Below, one piece after another: positions 25,218 to 32,406 of a DNA stretch of 32,406 nucleotides. Each line of letters begins with the position of its first letter. Within the stretch, counting starts at the first letter, position 1. The translations under genes were made by a program, and so were the position numbers. The stretch is from an uncultured Lachnospiraceae bacterium (GTDB lineage Bacteria > Bacillota > Clostridia > Lachnospirales > Lachnospiraceae): contig CADCMM010000033.1 in assembly GCA_902802515.1 (NCBI GenBank), positions 1 to 32,406 on the forward strand. Reading direction: 5' to 3'. The notes beneath the pieces were generated by a model. That model did not search any database and had not been told where the DNA came from. It saw only the letters and a list, made by a program, of their open reading frames with translations.

Positions 25218-26957
25218 ATGTCATTCAGTGAATTACTACAGTCTTATATAGAAACCTTACATTGCAATGCCAGCGATCTTGCCCAGGCCTCCGGCCTCTC
25301 AAAATCCGTGATCAGCCGTTATCTGTCCGGAAAGCAGCTGCCCTCCTCGGACGGCGCCTCCGTTCAAAAACTGGCTCAGGGAATTTGTGCGATATCAAAA
25401 CGTCAGACTGCTCTCTCCCCTGACGCAAAACAGATTGAACTGGAGTTCACCCGGTCTCTGACCGGTATCTCCATTTCATTTGAGCAGTTCTGCAAGAATC
25501 TTCAGATCCTCCTGGAAGCTCTTTCCATCGGCAACAACGAACTTGCACGGGCACTTAGTTATGACCCCTCCTATATCTCCCGGGTTCTCACAGGTACGCG
25601 CCGTCCCGGAAATCTGCCGCAGTTTTTATCCGATGTGTCGGATTATATTGCAAGGCGCTTTGCCGATTCTTCCTACAGTTCCGCCATCATCGGTCTTACA
25701 GGCTGTTCTCAGGACCAGACTCTCACTGCCACTGCCCTGTCTGCAGTCGTCCGTATGTATCTGGGTTCCAACACCAGACCGGAAAAAAAACCTCTGGAGG
25801 GATTTCTGGTAAAGTTGGATGAATTTGATCTGAATAAATATATCCGGGCGATACATTTCGATGAGCTGAAAGTACCCACCGCGCCGTTTCAACTTCCCAC
25901 CGCAAAAATCTACAGCGGAATATCGGAAATGATGCAGGCAGAGCTGGATTTTCTGAAGGCTGCTGTCCTTTCAAAGTCAAAAGAAGATGTGATCCTGTAC
26001 AGCGATATGCCCCTGGAGGACATGGCAGAAGACAAAGAGTTTCCTAAAAAATGGATGTTGGGTATGGCAATGCTGCTGCGAAAAGGCCTGCGCCTGCATC
26101 AGATTCATGAAGTTCACCGCCCTTTTCCGGAAATGATGCTTGGTTTGGAGGGCTGGATTCCCATGTACATGACGGGCCAGATCATACCTTACTACCTGCC
26201 GGACGCGACGAACCAGACTTTCCTGCATTTTCTCCGAACCGCCGGCAGTGTTGCAGTAGTCGGAGAAGCTATCGCCGGCCACCAGGCGGAAGGCCGTTAT
26301 ATAGTCACCAAAAACAAAGCCGATGTGCAGTATTACCGGCAGCGGGCAAACGCTCTTTTGCGCCGGGCTAAACCCCTGATGCAGATCTACCGGAATGACC
26401 AGGCTGACGCGTTCCGCCGCCAGCTTTCTAATCTCTGGAAAGGAAACGGCACTTACCGCTGTATTTACAGCGTTCCGCCTTTTTACACTCTTTCCGGAGA
26501 TCTCCTGGCAAAACTGCTTGCAGACAACGGAATACCGTCGCCAGAGCGTAAAGATTTTCTGGAATTTCATCGCCTCTATCTGGAAAGCGTACTGCACACG
26601 CTGGATTCCGGCTGTGTTACCCTGGAACTGCCCGATCTGGACAACGAAGAATTTTACGCCCATCCGTTATCCGTTTCTCTCTCTGAATTCTTCCTGGATA
26701 GAGAAATCCGCTACACAAGAGATATCTATCGGGAACACCTTTCCCTTACAAAGCAGTTCGCCGATGCTCATCCCACGCTTCGATTGCGTTTGGACCCGGC
26801 ATCTCCGTTCCGCAATATACAGATCACGGTGCGGGAGGGAGACTATGCGCTGGTCTCCAAGAGTACCGCGCCACCCATTCATTTTCTTATCAAACATCCC
26901 GCCATGATCACGGCGTTTGAAAATTTTGTAGTACCTTTAACCGATCCGCAGGGTTGA
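25218..26957 (+). CDS. Double-HTH (XRE-like) regulator with large C-terminal domain
   Basis: This 579-residue cytoplasmic protein has two similar helix-turn-helix units. They lie at about 19-43 (DLAQASGLSKSVISRYLSG) and 107-131 (ELARALSYDPSYISRVLTG), both ending in S-R-x-L-[ST]-G. The remaining 450 residues match no domain I can name. AAGGAG lies nine bases upstream. It is divergent from the M4 peptidase operon and its own -35 box sits in a perfect palindrome, so autoregulation and control of the protease are inferred. The large C-terminal part may sense a ligand or peptide. Confidence 0.82.
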   Translation: MSFSELLQSYIETLHCNASDLAQASGLSKSVISRYLSGKQLPSSDGASVQKLAQGICAISKRQTALSPDAKQIELEFTRSLTGISISFEQFCKNLQILLEALSIGNNELARALSYDPSYISRVLTGTRRPGNLPQFLSDVSDYIARRFADSSYSSAIIGLTGCSQDQTLTATALSAVVRMYLGSNTRPEKKPLEGFLVKLDEFDLNKYIRAIHFDELKVPTAPFQLPTAKIYSGISEMMQAELDFLKAAVLSKSKEDVILYSDMPLEDMAEDKEFPKKWMLGMAMLLRKGLRLHQIHEVHRPFPEMMLGLEGWIPMYMTGQIIPYYLPDATNQTFLHFLRTAGSVAVVGEAIAGHQAEGRYIVTKNKADVQYYRQRANALLRRAKPLMQIYRNDQADAFRRQLSNLWKGNGTYRCIYSVPPFYTLSGDLLAKLLADNGIPSPERKDFLEFHRLYLESVLHTLDSGCVTLELPDLDNEEFYAHPLSVSLSEFFLDREIRYTRDIYREHLSLTKQFADAHPTLRLRLDPASPFRNIQITVREGDYALVSKSTAPPIHFLIKHPAMITAFENFVVPLTDPQG

Positions 26958-26989
26958 AAAGTCGGTCACCCTGACCCTGTATTCTTTTT
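26949..26989 (+). terminator. Weak possible terminator of the regulator gene
   Basis: cagggt (26949-26954) can pair with either accctg copy (26968-26973 or 26974-26979), followed by tattcttttt. The stem overlaps the stop codon and is short. Confidence 0.3.
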
Positions 26990-27078
26990 CACATCGCGAA
27001 CAATGCCCTCAGCGCATTCGTGGATGAAAATACATTTGCCTGCCCGGGTCTTTGGCAGTTCAGAAACCGGAAGGTAAA

Positions 27079-27143
27079 AGGGCTGACACACCAGGCATTT
27101 TATTGCATAAATATACAAAGTATGCACTTAGTGCGTCAGCTCT
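27079..27143. mobile_element. 65-bp internally deleted MITE
   Basis: Both ends match those of the mariner-type MITE at 18972-19160: about 38 bases of the left end (gcattttattgcataaatata) join about 27 bases of the right end (atgcacttagtgcgtcagc). The inverted ends form a hairpin that, read on the minus strand, is followed by TTTT, so it may help end transcription after the deacetylase gene. TA follows the right end only. Confidence 0.75.
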
Positions 27144-27150
27144 TAACTCA

Positions 27151-28614
27151 TCACATCGCCGGTACCGGCGTCGGCCTATTGTCATCCCATGCTTCGGATA
27201 CGTCAAACAGATCAGAGAGCATGTCCGGATTATAGTACATGCGGTAGCCGTCCAGGTTCCTGCGTCCCTGGCGCATGAACGTATTTCCAAACTGCACCCA
27301 GTATTGGCTGGAATCTACATTGCAGAAAATATTAAATCCCTTACTCTTAAAATACGTGAAAAATGCATTGTCACTGGTGTACGGCTGCCAGTCTCCGATA
27401 TCAGCGCCGAAAGCAAAGATCAGCACATCCGTGGACCCCACCACTGTGGCCACATTGGCAAGCCACCGCTCCGTATCCTGCACTGTGGCGTCGTAACCAT
27501 ATCCCAGAGGGTTAATATGCCCCCAGGTATGACTGGCGAACTCCCAACCTTCGGCTTTCATGGCGTCTGCCACCGCAGTGGCCTGATCCACTTCCAACTG
27601 CCAGTCAAAATCCGGATGAGTGTCAAAAAACTGCTGTTGATAAGCAGTGACCCGGCTAGATTCCCTGGTGCGGTAAACCTCGTCCGTACGATATCCCAGC
27701 ACGCCTTCATAACCAGTCAGCGCTACAATGCCCTTGTGCCCGTGATAAGAAAAATCAGGATGCTCTTTCACAAAAGTATCGATCAACGGCACCATATCAT
27801 AATCTCCCACCGATATGCTTCCGTCCTCTTCGATGTAGGTATTTTTTACCTCTCCGTTTTCATCTACTATCAGTTTCTGAGCAAAACCGTCCCCATCCAT
27901 ATAGTGGTAATAACTGACGTCATCCTGGGACAGTACGAAAGGTTTCTTTCCCGCCGGCAGGTAAATTTCTTTTCTTGAAACGGTTCCATCCTCGTTCACC
28001 TTACACATATCATGCAGGCTCACCATCACATAACCTCTGTCATACATTTGCTGAATTATGCTGTTAAATTCCGAGATAGTTGTCATTACCTGATTATAGC
28101 CCGCTTCCTTCTCATCCCCGTCAAACGCTTTTCTGTCATCTTTCACCAGTGTGTGAAAAAACACATGCGTCACCTGATCCACAGGATACGACACACAGGT
28201 AGTCTTCGTCTGCTCATAACCTGCTACCGCATTCTGCATCTGTGTGTTTGACACATAGCCGATGGATGCTTTCAGAAGCTGGATCGCCCCGTCATAATCA
28301 TACTGCGCTGCCAGAAGATCTGCCTGTGCTATGAGTTCACTGGCAGCGCCGGAAACAGTCCCTCCAGGACTGCCATCCTCATGCTGTCCCTCTTCGGCAT
28401 TTCCCGCAGTGCCCTGCGCGATCACAATTTCCCCCGCGCCAGAATTGCCGCGCCCCTGCGTATTTTTTTTACTGCCGGATACCAACTCCTTAATAAGCAC
28501 CGCCCCCAGAGCGATCACCACGATAAGCAGCAGTGCAATAATACATTTCATGATCAATTCGTTCCTTCTGCGCCTCGTTCTCCTCTGCTGAATACGCCGT
28601 TGTCTTTCGTCCAC
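27151..28614 (-). CDS. Membrane-anchored polysaccharide deacetylase-like protein 1
   Basis: This 487-residue protein has a very basic cytoplasmic start (RRIQQRRTRRRR), a membrane helix (about 22-41), a flexible linker and a TPR-like helical stretch (about 90-140). A NodB-type catalytic domain follows outside the cell. The metal/catalytic residues are LSQDD (Asp231, Asp232) and SHTWGH (His362, His366). About 130 residues separate the two motifs, much more than usual, so this is a divergent subfamily. Substrate is unknown (peptidoglycan or surface glycan). It starts with GUG at 28614, with GGGGAG upstream. It is paralogous to the gene at 28804-30465. Confidence 0.87.
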   Translation of the reverse strand: MDERQRRIQQRRTRRRRNELIMKCIIALLLIVVIALGAVLIKELVSGSKKNTQGRGNSGAGEIVIAQGTAGNAEEGQHEDGSPGGTVSGAASELIAQADLLAAQYDYDGAIQLLKASIGYVSNTQMQNAVAGYEQTKTTCVSYPVDQVTHVFFHTLVKDDRKAFDGDEKEAGYNQVMTTISEFNSIIQQMYDRGYVMVSLHDMCKVNEDGTVSRKEIYLPAGKKPFVLSQDDVSYYHYMDGDGFAQKLIVDENGEVKNTYIEEDGSISVGDYDMVPLIDTFVKEHPDFSYHGHKGIVALTGYEGVLGYRTDEVYRTRESSRVTAYQQQFFDTHPDFDWQLEVDQATAVADAMKAEGWEFASHTWGHINPLGYGYDATVQDTERWLANVATVVGSTDVLIFAFGADIGDWQPYTSDNAFFTYFKSKGFNIFCNVDSSQYWVQFGNTFMRQGRRNLDGYRMYYNPDMLSDLFDVSEAWDDNRPTPVPAM

Positions 28615-28646
28615 GTCTTTTCTCCCCTTTTAATATTCGATACTGT

Positions 28647-28733
28647 TAGTACAGCGTTTCGCAAATAACTACACCAAATCACTTGCCTTCTTTTCTGAGT
28701 GATTGGTCCAGTTATTTGGCGAACGCTGTACTA
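28647..28733. mobile_element. 87-bp hairpin MITE between the deacetylase genes
   Basis: The arms of about 36 bp are near-perfect inverted repeats. One opens tagtacagcgtttcgcaaat; the other, read inward, opens tagtacagcgttcgccaaat. Terminal TA on both sides fits mariner-type insertion. It separates the two paralogous deacetylase genes and would fold into one long hairpin in their mRNA. Confidence 0.8.
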
Positions 28734-28803
28734 GTCTTTGCAGTGCTGCCTGCTCTCATACTACCATATTTTTCCAAATCCGTCCCTTAAAAAATCCTTA
28801 ATC

Positions 28804-30465
28804 TTAAATCGGCGGCACCAAGGACGGCCGTTTGGAATCCCACACCTGGCTCACATCAAACAGGTCGCTGAGCATATCCGGATTGTAATACATACGGTAG
28901 CCGTCAATATTTCTCCTGGCCTGGCGCACGTAATTGCCCCTGATCTGTATCCAGTATCTGGCGGAATCTACCCCGCAGAAATAGTGAAATCCTTTTGCGC
29001 TCAGGTATTCAAAACGGTCTCCGGCATATTCCGCTGCATCGGAAATATCTCCGCCGAAGGCGTAGATCAGCGTATCCGTCTCTCCGATCAGGGGTTCGAC
29101 ACGTTCCTCCCACTTATCTGTATCCGCCTTAAACTGCTCCCAAGTAGTTGAACCGGAGCCAAGACCAACATGACCCCAGGTATGGCTGGCAAACAACCAT
29201 CCATCTTCTTTCATAGCCTCCGCAACTTTTTTGCTCTCCTCGCACTCCCGCTCATAATCCGCTTCGCCAAAATCCGGGTGCTCCTGGAAAAAAATCTCCT
29301 GATAGCTGTCCAGATTCTCTCTGGTCTTATAACTGATGTCCGTCCGATAGCCCAAAATACCGTCATATCCGGTGAGGGCTACATAGCCCTTTGCACCACG
29401 GTAGGAAAAGTCCGGATGTTCTTCCACAAACCGGTCGATGAGCGGTACCATGTCGTAGTCACCCACCGATATGCTTCCATCATCCTCGATATATTCATTT
29501 TTTATGTCGCCATTTTCGTCCACGATCAGCCTACTGGCAAAACCGTCCCCGTCCATATAGTGATAGTAGCAGACATCGTCCTGGGACAGCACAAAGGGAA
29601 TTTTTCCCTTGGGAAGCAATATCTTGCCGGTGGTCACGCTCACCGTTCCTTCGTTTCCAACGTCCACTCCGGCCATATCTTTCAGCGTCACCATCACATA
29701 ACCCCTCTCATACATTTCCTGGATAATGCCATTGAACTCATCAATGGTGACCATATACTGGTTGTAGCCGTCCTGGTACTGATCTCCGTCAAATGCTTTT
29801 TCCGGATCCTTGATCAGCGTGTGGAAAAAAACGTGGGTCACCTGTTCCACCGGATATTCCACGCAGGCCGCCTGCTGGTTCCGGTACTTCTTTACCGCGT
29901 CCTGCATCTGAAAATCTTCTTTATAAGTGGAGCAATTCTCCAAAAGCGCAGCGGCATCCTCATAATCATACATTGCTGCCAGCCTGTCGGCTCGGGCAAT
30001 CAACTCCTCAGCTGTTTCTCCCGGTCCCTTAATACCAGGCAATATGCCGATCAGCTGATTTTTTAAACTCACGGACTCCGCAGTCTCCACCACAATCAGC
30101 TTTTGCGCATCATCCGCCGCGCTGGGCTGTCCATCCTCCCCGGCGACGGAATTCGGATCTCCAACGTCTGCGTTTTTTCGGGCGACGGCTACCTCTTCCT
30201 CCGTCAGAAATTTTAGTCTCTGCTTCGGTTCCGCTTCGCTCATCTGAGCCAATTCTCCCTTTCGGTAAGTATGATTTCTATAATACTCCTGCCCCACCAG
30301 CGCAACTACCAGGATCACGCACAATACTCCGAGTATCATCCACAAAACTTTTGTTTCCGTCCGCGTCTGGACTTCCTCATATCTTGGAAAGCGTATCCCC
30401 CCAGAGTCTTTCGCCCTCTGCGTTTCTTCTCTTTTATTCTTATAATCCTTATCAAATCTATCCAT
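28804..30465 (-). CDS. Membrane-anchored polysaccharide deacetylase-like protein 2
   Basis: This 553-residue paralogue of the next gene has the same layout: charged cytoplasmic start, membrane helix (about 39-58), linker, TPR-like helices (about 150-200) and a NodB-type domain. The same motifs are present: LSQDD (Asp296, Asp297) and SHTWGH (His428, His432). The C-terminal half is highly similar to protein 1, ending in the shared segment GYRMYYNPDMLSDLFDVS; the N-terminal third differs. I start at ATG 30465 because GGAG lies eight bases upstream; a longer UUG frame to 30486 would contain that site. A strong promoter is at 30521-30549. The pair probably arose by tandem duplication. Confidence 0.87.
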   Translation of the reverse strand: MDRFDKDYKNKREETQRAKDSGGIRFPRYEEVQTRTETKVLWMILGVLCVILVVALVGQEYYRNHTYRKGELAQMSEAEPKQRLKFLTEEEVAVARKNADVGDPNSVAGEDGQPSAADDAQKLIVVETAESVSLKNQLIGILPGIKGPGETAEELIARADRLAAMYDYEDAAALLENCSTYKEDFQMQDAVKKYRNQQAACVEYPVEQVTHVFFHTLIKDPEKAFDGDQYQDGYNQYMVTIDEFNGIIQEMYERGYVMVTLKDMAGVDVGNEGTVSVTTGKILLPKGKIPFVLSQDDVCYYHYMDGDGFASRLIVDENGDIKNEYIEDDGSISVGDYDMVPLIDRFVEEHPDFSYRGAKGYVALTGYDGILGYRTDISYKTRENLDSYQEIFFQEHPDFGEADYERECEESKKVAEAMKEDGWLFASHTWGHVGLGSGSTTWEQFKADTDKWEERVEPLIGETDTLIYAFGGDISDAAEYAGDRFEYLSAKGFHYFCGVDSARYWIQIRGNYVRQARRNIDGYRMYYNPDMLSDLFDVSQVWDSKRPSLVPPI

Positions 30466-30520
30466 CTTATCAACTCCGTTTTTCAATTAACACAACAAAA
30501 GTGTGCTTCACACCCTTTAC

Positions 30521-30549
30521 ACTATATACTTCTGCCAGTCCTTTGTCAA
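30521..30549 (-). promoter_or_regulatory. Sigma-A promoter of deacetylase-like gene 2
   Basis: On the minus strand, TTGACA (30549-30544), 17 bases and TATAGT (30526-30521) form a near-consensus promoter, divergent from and adjacent to the promoter at 30560-30588. Confidence 0.75.
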
Positions 30550-30559
30550 AACATTTCCC

Positions 30560-30588
30560 TTGAATAAAAGCAGGCCAGATGTTATGAT
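30560..30588 (+). promoter_or_regulatory. Sigma-A promoter of the YhcC-type gene
   Basis: TTGAAT (30560-30565), 17 bases and TATGAT (30583-30588) form a good promoter. Its -35 box is 10 bases from that of the divergent deacetylase promoter. Confidence 0.7.
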
Positions 30589-30617
30589 AACTTAAGCTAT
30601 TTGGGGGAGGAATCTTT

Positions 30618-31553
30618 ATGAACTGGAATGACAAACCGTATCATTCCCTGGATTATGAACTAAAAAAACGATATGGTGAAAAAATTTACCGCCTGTCGTT
30701 AAATGGAGGAATGACCTGCCCCAACCGGGACGGAAAAATTTCTACCGGCGGCTGCATCTTCTGCAGCGCGGGAGGCTCCGGAGATTTCGCGGGAAAAGCA
30801 GACCAGCCGATTGTAAGGCAGATAGAAGTCCAGAAAGCAATGATCAGGCTAAAACGTCCGGTCAGCAAATACATCGCTTACTTCCAGGCATACACCAACA
30901 CCTATGCCTCTTTGGATCACCTGGAGCATATCTTTATGGAAGCCATCTCTGTGCCGGAAATTGCCATCCTGTCTATCGCCACCCGTCCTGACTGCCTGGA
31001 TAAACAGGTTCTGGATCTTCTGGCCCGGCTCAATCGGATGAAACCCGTATGGGTGGAATTGGGGCTTCAGACGATTCACAAAGACACTGCCGAGTTTATC
31101 AGAAGAGGCTATTCTCTCTCCTGCTTTGAAGAAGCCGTCAGACAGCTTCGAAGCCGGGGACTGGAGGTCATCGTCCACACCATCCTGTTCCTTCCGGGGG
31201 AAGATGAAACAAAGATGCTTCAGACTGTAGATTACCTGAACCGCCAGGATATCCAGGGCATCAAGCTGCAGCTGCTCCATGTCCTAGAAAACACTGATCT
31301 GGCCGGGTATTACAGAGAGCACCCCTTTCCCATTCCGACTATGGACGAGTATATTTCTCTGCTGATACAATGTCTGGAACGGCTCTCCCCCGATATTGTG
31401 ATCCATCGTCTCACGGGTGACGGACCCAGAGATCTGCTGATCGCTCCCCTCTGGACAACGCATAAGCGCACCGTCCTGAACAGCCTGCATCAGAAAATGA
31501 GAGCCCAAAATACCTGGCAGGGCCGATGCTTCACTGTAGAGAATTTAAATTAA
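30618..31553 (+). CDS. YhcC-type radical SAM protein (TIGR01212)
   Basis: This 311-residue radical SAM protein belongs to the YhcC/YtqA family. The family-specific GGMTCPNRDG segment and GGCIFC give cluster cysteines Cys34, Cys46 and Cys49, with the usual wide first spacing. WVELGLQTIHKDTAEFIRRGYS and VHTILFLPGE are the expected barrel motifs. The substrate is not established for this family; a tRNA- or cofactor-modifying role is often supposed. GGGGAGG lies upstream of the start. The DUF4364 gene follows 36 bases later and is probably co-transcribed. Confidence 0.92.
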   Translation: MNWNDKPYHSLDYELKKRYGEKIYRLSLNGGMTCPNRDGKISTGGCIFCSAGGSGDFAGKADQPIVRQIEVQKAMIRLKRPVSKYIAYFQAYTNTYASLDHLEHIFMEAISVPEIAILSIATRPDCLDKQVLDLLARLNRMKPVWVELGLQTIHKDTAEFIRRGYSLSCFEEAVRQLRSRGLEVIVHTILFLPGEDETKMLQTVDYLNRQDIQGIKLQLLHVLENTDLAGYYREHPFPIPTMDEYISLLIQCLERLSPDIVIHRLTGDGPRDLLIAPLWTTHKRTVLNSLHQKMRAQNTWQGRCFTVENLN

Positions 31554-31589
31554 AATATAAAACGACAAGAAAACCACCAGGAGGAATTT

Positions 31590-32105
31590 ATGGCTGATCC
31601 GATTACGCTTTATAAATTAATCGTACTTTACATGTTGAAAAAAATAGACTTTTCCATGACAAACGCTCAAATTTCTAATTTCGTTCTGGATCAGGGCTAC
31701 ACTACCTACTTTACCCTGCAGTCGGTGCTCGCGGAACTTACGGAAGCCGGACTGATCCACCAGGAAACGATCCAGAACACTTCTTTCTATACCATTACCC
31801 CGGAAGGGGAGGAGACGATTGGATTTTTCGGAAACAAGATTTCCAGATCGATCAGGGATGATATCGACAAGTATCTGAAAGAAAATAAAATGCAGCTGAG
31901 AAATGAAGTGTCGGTTATCGCTGACTACTACCGGAATACGGTTGGGGAGTATTCCGTTCGCTGCCGAGTAAAAGAAAAGAACTCTGACCTCATTGACCTG
32001 ACACTCAGTGTTCCGGAAGAAGCCCAGGCCAAGGCCATATGCAGACAGTGGCAGAAGAAGTGTCAGACGGTATACGAATATATCATGCAGGAACTGATGG
32101 TGTGA
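31590..32105 (+). CDS. DUF4364 family protein
   Basis: This 171-residue cytoplasmic protein matches the DUF4364 family common in Clostridia. The N-terminal half (ITLYKLIVLYMLKKIDFSMT, then SVLAELTEAGLI and TITPEGEETIGFF) has the helix pattern of a winged helix-turn-helix, so a DNA-binding role is inferred. The C-terminal half is an alpha/beta region of unknown purpose. CAGGAGG stands just upstream of the start. Confidence 0.88.
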   Translation: MADPITLYKLIVLYMLKKIDFSMTNAQISNFVLDQGYTTYFTLQSVLAELTEAGLIHQETIQNTSFYTITPEGEETIGFFGNKISRSIRDDIDKYLKENKMQLRNEVSVIADYYRNTVGEYSVRCRVKEKNSDLIDLTLSVPEEAQAKAICRQWQKKCQTVYEYIMQELMV

Positions 32106-32125
32106 CAAGAACAAAAGTGTCCTTT

Positions 32126-32212
32126 GCCCGAAGGGGCGTATCCGCCGGCAGGCGGATTTTGGGATGACTTCCTTAGTCGTCCCAAAAGGCATGATTTCTG
32201 GAACACCCACTA
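32126..32212 (-). repeat. Multi-hairpin repeat, right (inverted) copy
   Basis: This is the reverse complement of 320-405 with one indel and a few substitutions. It lies 20 bases after the DUF4364 stop and could act as an mRNA end structure, although no T run follows it. Confidence 0.85.
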
Positions 32213-32276
32213 CCTTACAGAGGATTGCAGCCAGTGTGCTTGTACAAAAACACGTCTATCTCGTTCCCCTTGCTGC

Positions 32277-32406
32277 AAACCTATCTGCACGCCGCTCAAA
32301 TGCGATCGAAGCATATGCATTTTCGCGGCGGCAAGGTTTTGGCAAGAGTTCACTCGCACGACGATCGTTTTGTGTACAAGCATACTGTCCGCAATCCAAA
32401 GCGTTA
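32277..32406. repeat. Right copy of the 130-bp terminal direct repeat
   Basis: It matches 1-130 at about 124 of 130 positions, with differences mainly at 32307-32313 in the hairpin loop and one at 32376. It is cut by the window end, so the repeat may continue. Confidence 0.85.

Larger units (their letters stand above)
32106..32406. other. Gene-free right end with repeats
   Basis: No credible gene is seen. The interval holds the inverted 86/87-bp hairpin element (32126-32212), a short unique stretch and the right 130-bp direct repeat. tgcttgtacaaaaac near 32238 is nearly the reverse complement of gttttgtgtacaagca near 32372, so the right repeat may be part of a larger folded element. Confidence 0.5.

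Noticed and set aside
27052..30066. Two long antisense frames (about 300 codons each) opposite the deacetylase genes
   Set aside because: Both lie at the same place relative to the paralogues, which follows from shared sequence; their proteins look like reverse-strand translation with no domains.
1..32406. Integrated mobile island defined by the terminal direct repeats
   Set aside because: There is no integrase, transposase or conjugation gene, and the interval holds core genes such as dnaB, rplI, gdpP and pyr genes.

Overview
The window looks like chromosomal DNA of an anaerobic, probably spore-forming Lachnospiraceae bacterium (Blautia/Dorea-like). This rests on the gdpP-rplI-dnaB order, a DUF4364 protein, a two-subunit NAD-type dihydroorotate dehydrogenase (pyrK-pyrD), a GH31 alpha-glucosidase that closely resembles (from memory) the characterised Blautia obeum enzyme, two radical-SAM proteins and a SpoIIQ-like LytM protein. 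Placement is inference from gene content; no rRNA, tRNA, CRISPR array or prophage was seen.

Layout. 1-523: structured repeats, no credible gene. 524-1942 (+): membrane-anchored LuxR regulator. 2064-4517 (-): two small paralogous Cys-rich proteins followed by a GH31 alpha-glucosidase. 4518-4767: repeats. 4768-10511 (-): nim-like flavoprotein, pyrC, pyrF, pyrK, pyrD, then a long-form serine acetyltransferase, with a good promoter at 10560-10587. 10788-12806 (+): vitamin-B6-type ECF S component, pyridoxamine kinase, TatD-linked radical SAM protein. 12814-13005: a MITE with an 8-bp target duplication. 13190-13891 (+): hemolysin III family, overlapping tail-to-tail with a GIY-YIG protein (-). 14337-15155 (-): LytM protein lacking its zinc ligands. 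15402-16058 (+): deoC. 16110-17462 (-): AAA/DUF4143 ATPase with three 33-bp-phased repeats at its promoter. 17604-21671 (-): gdpP, rplI, dnaB, with a mariner-type MITE between rplI and dnaB. 21887-25030 (-): secreted M4 metallopeptidase and an unknown secreted two-domain protein. 25218-26957 (+): divergent double-HTH regulator whose promoter carries a perfect 23-bp palindrome. 27151-30465 (-): two paralogous membrane-anchored polysaccharide-deacetylase-like proteins. 30618-32105 (+): YhcC-type radical SAM protein and DUF4364 protein. 32106-32406: repeats.

How the genes work together. The pyr cluster covers dihydroorotase, dihydroorotate oxidation and OMP decarboxylation; carAB, pyrB and pyrE are not in the window. 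The S component and kinase form a vitamin B6 uptake-and-trapping pair. The GH31 enzyme probably releases glucose from isomalto-type oligosaccharides. The M4 peptidase, secreted partner and divergent regulator look like one locally controlled exported-protease module. This is the best candidate here for an undescribed system, followed by the tandem CX3CX2CX2C proteins and the phased operator of the AAA ATPase.

The ends of the window are near-identical 130-bp direct repeats (1-130 and 32277-32406). Just inside them are inverted copies of an 86-bp multi-hairpin element. The DNA between is mostly housekeeping, so this is more likely dispersed-repeat framing than a mobile island.
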